This document shows, piece after piece, positions 4,070 to 6,940 of a stretch of 6,940 nt of DNA. Each line of letters starts with the position of its first letter. The first letter of the stretch is position 1. Source of the stretch: Clostridia bacterium (GTDB lineage Bacteria > Bacillota > Clostridia > Oscillospirales > CAG-272). Position numbers and translations under genes: made by a program. The stretch is taken from positions 1-6,940 of the forward strand of contig JAGAFQ010000060.1 of NCBI GenBank assembly GCA_017612495.1. The letters run 5' to 3'. The notes beneath the pieces were generated by a model. The model saw nothing but the letters and a program-made list of their open reading frames with translations. It did no database searches and was not told the origin of the DNA.

Positions 4070-5824
4070 TTGAATATTACGATAATCGGCTGCGGCCGCT
4101 GGGGCTCGTTTTTAACTTGGTATTTTGATTCGCACGGCGAAAACGTAACGGTTTACGGACGCGAAAATTCAAAATCGTATAACACCCTCAAGGATGAACG
4201 GAAAAATGAATATGTCACTCTGTCGGAAAACGTCAGATTCACAAGCGATTTAAAAGCCGCCATCGAGGTATCGGATAAGATCATCGTGTCGATAGGCGCG
4301 CAAAACACGCCCGACCTGTTTTATAGCATTTCAAAAACCGATTATAAAGACAAGACCTTTATTTTGTGTATGAAGGGGCTGATCGAAAGCGACGGCTCGC
4401 GACTTTCGGAGGTGGCGAAAAAATATCTCGGACGCGAAACGAAGATCGCCGTTTGGGTAGGTCCCGGCCATGTTGAAGACTATACCAAGGGCATTCCGAA
4501 CTGTATGCTCATTTGCTCGGAGGACATCGCGCTTGCAAAAAAACTCTGCGATGAATTCTCGACAGAGCTTATAAGATTTTATTACAGCAGCGATATGATC
4601 GGCAACGAGATAGGCGCCGCCACCAAAAACGTGATGGGCATTGCCGCGGGTATGCTCGACGGACTCTCACTCTCGACGCTCAAGGGCGCTCTTATGGCGC
4701 GCGGTACTTGTGAGATCGCATCGCTCGTCGGCGCAATGGGCGGCGATGAACGCTCGATATACGGTCTTTCGCATTTGGGCGATTATGAAGCCACGCTCTT
4801 TTCCGCTCACTCGCACAACAGAATGTTCGGCGAAGATTTTATAAAGGGTGTGCCCTATCACCGTCTGGCAGAGGGCGTTTCGACTCTTGCCGCAGTTATG
4901 GTATTAAAAGAAAAATACGGTGTTGAGCTGCCCATTTGCACAGCTCTATATAAGCTCATATATCAGAATGCCGATCCGAACGAAACGATGAAATCACTTT
5001 TCTTCCGTCCGCAGAAAGGCGAATTCTCATCAAACGGCGTCAATGCAGACCTCGTTAAAAAAGAGGAACGCAAATTCGCAAATTCCGCCGTTATGGAGGG
5101 TATCGTTTCAATAAAGGCGGTCATCGCCGCAAACGAAGACGGCATCAACAACAGAAAAATTCAAAAAGTTCTCTTCGATGAGCAAAAGCGCGAAAAGAAA
5201 CAGCGCGAGCTTCAATATCTTGAAAAGAAATCGAAAGCTTTGGGCTTTGAGATCGAATTTTGCATATCGGACGTGATAGATAAATACACGACGGGCACCT
5301 CTCACGGCGGCGTTATTGCCTTTTGTTCGGAAAGGACACTCAAAACGCTCGATATGCTGAACGTCAAAAAAGACGGTTTTTACGTTATGATCGAGGGCAT
5401 CGAAGACCCGTATAACTTCGGCTATGCCCTTCGCTCCGTTTACGCTTCGGGCGCCGACGCTGTAATCTTATCTCCCCGCAACTGGCTTTCGGCCGCCGGG
5501 GTCGTTGCAAGATCATCTGCCGGAGCATCGGAAAGATTTGACGTTTACGTTTCAAACGGCGCCGATGCCGCCGATTTCTTCAAATCAAAGGGATTTACCG
5601 TTGCATACGCCGACGAAGACGCCGAGCATTCGGTATATGATGCCGATTTGAAAGCGCCGCTTTTCTTGCTTGTCGGCGGCGAAAAGCGCGGCATTTCTTC
5701 TGCTCTCCGTCAAAAGTGCGATCTGTCGGTAAAGCTTGAATACGGCAGAAAGTTCGACGGTGCACTCTCTGCGGCAAGTGCCGCATCTATCCTTGCTTTT
5801 GAGGTTTACAGACAAAACAAATAA
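4070..5824 (+). CDS. gpsA: Fusion of glycerol-3-phosphate dehydrogenase (GpsA) and SpoU/TrmH-family RNA methyltransferase
   Basis: One open frame of 584 residues holds two whole enzymes. Residues 1 to about 318 are GpsA, which reduces dihydroxyacetone phosphate to sn-glycerol-3-phosphate for phospholipid synthesis. Visible are the Rossmann motif IIGCGRWGSF (5-14), MKGL (101-104), WVGPGHVED (129-137), the catalytic-Lys helix GAATKNVMGIAAGMLDGL (182-199), LSHLGDYEATLFS (233-245) and the phosphate-binding SHNRMFG (248-254). After a roughly 20-residue linker, 342 to about 420 is a SpoU substrate-binding domain (MEGIVSIKAVI, HGGVIA). Residues 435-584 are the knotted SPOUT domain: motif 1 EGIEDPYNFGYALRSVYASG (442-461), motif 2 LLVGGEKRGIS (533-543) and motif 3 ALSAASAASILAFE (565-578). 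This half should 2'-O-methylate tRNA or rRNA; the target is unknown. In motif 3 the usual Asn of SLN is Ser. No frameshift or internal start with a nearby ribosome site separates the halves. GpsA alone is usually about 330 residues and SpoU proteins about 250, so both appear complete. Confidence 0.92.
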   Translation: MNITIIGCGRWGSFLTWYFDSHGENVTVYGRENSKSYNTLKDERKNEYVTLSENVRFTSDLKAAIEVSDKIIVSIGAQNTPDLFYSISKTDYKDKTFILCMKGLIESDGSRLSEVAKKYLGRETKIAVWVGPGHVEDYTKGIPNCMLICSEDIALAKKLCDEFSTELIRFYYSSDMIGNEIGAATKNVMGIAAGMLDGLSLSTLKGALMARGTCEIASLVGAMGGDERSIYGLSHLGDYEATLFSAHSHNRMFGEDFIKGVPYHRLAEGVSTLAAVMVLKEKYGVELPICTALYKLIYQNADPNETMKSLFFRPQKGEFSSNGVNADLVKKEERKFANSAVMEGIVSIKAVIAANEDGINNRKIQKVLFDEQKREKKQRELQYLEKKSKALGFEIEFCISDVIDKYTTGTSHGGVIAFCSERTLKTLDMLNVKKDGFYVMIEGIEDPYNFGYALRSVYASGADAVILSPRNWLSAAGVVARSSAGASERFDVYVSNGADAADFFKSKGFTVAYADEDAEHSVYDADLKAPLFLLVGGEKRGISSALRQKCDLSVKLEYGRKFDGALSAASAASILAFEVYRQNK

Positions 5825-5825
5825 C

Positions 5826-5856
5826 AAAAAGGACTTTGCTGTGCAAAGTCCTTTTT
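5826..5856. terminator. Bidirectional intrinsic terminator between the fusion gene and the EEP gene
   Basis: A 14-bp perfect stem (5826-5839 with 5843-5856: AAAAAGGACTTTGC / GCAAAGTCCTTTTT) around a 3-nt TGT loop. It starts one base after the plus-strand stop and its 3' arm overlaps the minus-strand TAA (5855-5857). Each arm ends in five A/T pairs, so it provides a U-tract in both directions. Confidence 0.92.
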
Positions 5857-6607
5857 AGATCTCGATTTTTGCGATGATGGGATAATGGTCTGACGAATAT
5901 TTGCCCTCAAACGTCCTATATATCGCATAATAGTCAAGCGGCTTTATGCTCTTATCGACGAAACAATAGTCGATATGCCGCATTTTATCGGCTCTGCCGT
6001 AGTGATGATAGGTGGGATTTTCGTCCCTTGCGGTCTGCATATTGACGTCATACATTCGATCTGTCAAAACGTTATATGCCGCATCGTCAAACCCCATATT
6101 GAAATCGCCGACCAAAACGGTTTGATAAGAGGATATTTTCTTCTTTTGAGAGAGTATCAGTTCGGCGCTTTTTTTATGGCAGTCGGCACCGAAGCCGAAA
6201 TGTGTATTCATAAAGCAAAAACGTGTCTTCGACCTTAAATCTTCAAGTATGACATAGACGCACATTCTGAAGCATCCGATCTCATCCCAGCCGCGGCTTT
6301 CAAGGGATGGTGTATCGGAAAGCCAAAAATATCCGCTGTCGATAAGAGCAAATCGGTCTTTTTTCCATAATATCGGCGATGCCTCACGATCGACGGTCAG
6401 ATTGCGATATTTGAGAAGCATATCATATTCGCCGAGGAGTCCTTTTTCGATATGCTCCTCCCATACTTTGCGGCACTCTTGAAGTCCGATAAGATCGGGG
6501 GCCTCTTCTTTTATCGTCGCCAAAGCCCTCGGCGCGCGCTCGAAAACGCTGTGCCCTGCGCCGTCGTCAAGGCAGCGCAGATTGAAGCTCATTATTTTAA
6601 TATCCAT
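5855..6607 (-). CDS. Endonuclease/exonuclease/phosphatase (EEP) superfamily metal-dependent hydrolase
   Basis: A 250-residue cytoplasmic protein with no signal peptide, spanning a single complete EEP domain. The diagnostic active-site set is all present: IMSFNLR (5-11, Asn9), DLIGLQEC (38-45, metal-binding Glu44), FMNTHFG (132-138, Asn134/His136), VLVGDFNM (164-171, Asp168/Asn170), RHIDYCFVD (210-218, Asp213) and SSDHYPI (238-244, Asp240/His241). The family hydrolyses phosphodiesters or phosphomonoesters in nucleic acids, lipids or inositol phosphates; the motifs do not identify the substrate here. The FWLSDTP segment (94-100) is typical of a common bacterial subgroup of unknown substrate. 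I start at the ATG at 6607, preceded by AAGGA. An in-frame ATG at 6649 overlaps the typA stop (ATGA) but would make the protein read through the terminator stem and adds 14 unconserved-looking residues. The gene directly follows typA with no room for a normal promoter in the gap. Confidence 0.9.
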   Translation of the reverse strand: MDIKIMSFNLRCLDDGAGHSVFERAPRALATIKEEAPDLIGLQECRKVWEEHIEKGLLGEYDMLLKYRNLTVDREASPILWKKDRFALIDSGYFWLSDTPSLESRGWDEIGCFRMCVYVILEDLRSKTRFCFMNTHFGFGADCHKKSAELILSQKKKISSYQTVLVGDFNMGFDDAAYNVLTDRMYDVNMQTARDENPTYHHYGRADKMRHIDYCFVDKSIKPLDYYAIYRTFEGKYSSDHYPIIAKIEI

Positions 6608-6616
6608 AATATCCTT

Positions 6617-6643
6617 AAAAAAAGCGGCGCTATGCGCCGCTTT
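6617..6643 (-). terminator. Intrinsic terminator after typA
   Basis: On the minus strand a 10-bp GC-rich stem (AAAGCGGCGC / GCGCCGCTTT, 6634-6643 with 6621-6630) closes a 3-nt loop and runs into seven T residues (6623-6617). It begins 2 nt after the typA TGA. The AAGGA ribosome site of the EEP gene comes directly after the T-tract. Confidence 0.88.
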
Positions 6644-6645
6644 GG

Positions 6646-6940
6646 TCATTTTGTCAAATTCTTTGCCTGAGCCTTTAAGCGAAGCTCGGTATTGAGTATG
6701 GTCTTGCGCAAACGAATGTTTTTGGGAGTGACCTCCATTAGTTCATCGTCGGCAATGAATTCGATAGCTTCTTCAAGGCTGAAAACGATCGGCGTGACAA
6801 GGCGGAGCGCTTCATCTGCGCCCGATGAACGAATTGCGGTCAAGTGCTTTTTCTTGCAGACGTTGACGGCAATATCGCCGAGTTTGGGCGACATACCGAC
6901 TATCATACCCTCATAAACGGGCACCTGAGAGCCGATAAAC
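6646..6940 (-). CDS. typA: C-terminal end of ribosome-associated GTPase TypA/BipA (truncated by window edge)
   Basis: The last 97 residues of a protein that continues beyond the right edge. TypA/BipA is a translational GTPase that binds the ribosome and assists large-subunit assembly and stress or cold adaptation. The visible part is its family-specific C-terminal domain: VYEGMIVG, then DIAVNVCKKKHLTAIRSSG (usual form N-L/T-VN...K.LTN.R.SG), SLEEAIEFIADDELMEVTPK (usual LEQALE-I-DDELVEVTP) and IRLRKTIL, ending in a short basic tail. The GTPase domain itself lies outside the window. The reading frame continues through the first in-frame GTG to the window end, so this is not a small separate gene. 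It stops at TGA 6646-6648, immediately before the hairpin. Confidence 0.96.
   Translation of the reverse strand, partial: FIGSQVPVYEGMIVGMSPKLGDIAVNVCKKKHLTAIRSSGADEALRLVTPIVFSLEEAIEFIADDELMEVTPKNIRLRKTILNTELRLKAQAKNLTK

Noticed and set aside
5093..5095. Internal ATG (codon 342) as a separate start for the SpoU half
   Set aside because: The nearest purine-rich element (AGAGGAA, about 5061-5067) is roughly 25 nt upstream, too far, and there is no stop codon or frame break before it. A low-level internal product cannot be excluded.
6652..6657. TTGACA on the minus strand near the typA stop as a -35 for the EEP gene
   Set aside because: At 16-18 bp downstream only CATAGC/ATAGCG inside the hairpin is available, which is a poor -10.
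1..6940. Mobile element, phage, defence island, CRISPR array, tRNA or riboswitch
   Set aside because: No transposase, integrase, tandem direct repeats, cloverleaf-like gene or long structured leader was visible. The genes are core-type, and the hairpins are all explained as terminators.

Overview
The window comes from a chromosome of an endospore-forming Firmicute, most likely a clostridial (Clostridia-class) lineage. The strongest marker is an adjacent spoIIGA-sigE pair (pro-sigma-E processing protease and mother-cell sigma factor), which is restricted to endospore formers and their close relatives. Intergenic DNA is AT-rich, genes are compact, Shine-Dalgarno sequences are good, and nearly every transcription unit ends in an intrinsic hairpin. 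I see no mobile element, CRISPR array, tRNA or rRNA. This looks like core genome with a few unusual details, not an accessory island.

Layout, left to right. (a) The 3' end of an unidentified plus-strand gene (1-219) meets, at a shared hairpin, a minus-strand gene for a membrane-anchored glycosyl-hydrolase-like (GHL10/DUF187) protein (210-1511). That gene has its own sigma-A-type promoter. (b) Upstream of it on the minus strand is the spoIIG operon: spoIIGA (2316 to about 3134-3191) followed 14 bp later by sigE (1585-2301). A candidate promoter with an extended -10 and an abnormally long spacer lies at the 5' end of spoIIGA. (c) A hairpin terminator isolates this operon from a minus-strand gene for a membrane-anchored NERD-domain protein (3258-3923). 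(d) Back to back with the NERD gene, and driven by a perfect TTGACA-17-TATAAT promoter, is a plus-strand gene (4070-5824). It fuses an NAD(P)-dependent glycerol-3-phosphate dehydrogenase (GpsA) to a complete SpoU/TrmH-type RNA 2'-O-methyltransferase. (e) A bidirectional hairpin separates it from a minus-strand endonuclease/exonuclease/phosphatase (EEP) hydrolase (5855-6607). That gene follows the 3' end of typA/bipA (6646-6940, cut by the window edge), with another hairpin between the two.

How the genes work together: SpoIIGA and pro-sigma-E are a known pair. The protease sits in the septal membrane and removes the pro-sequence of sigma-E in the mother cell. The GHL10 hydrolase may act on cell-wall glycan, but its own vegetative-type promoter argues against simple membership of the spoIIG operon. 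The other genes have no evident shared pathway. The item most worth following up is the GpsA-SpoU fusion, which joins phospholipid precursor synthesis and RNA modification in one open polypeptide. The second is the spoIIG promoter architecture, which resembles the long-spacer, Spo0A-activated promoter known in Bacillus.
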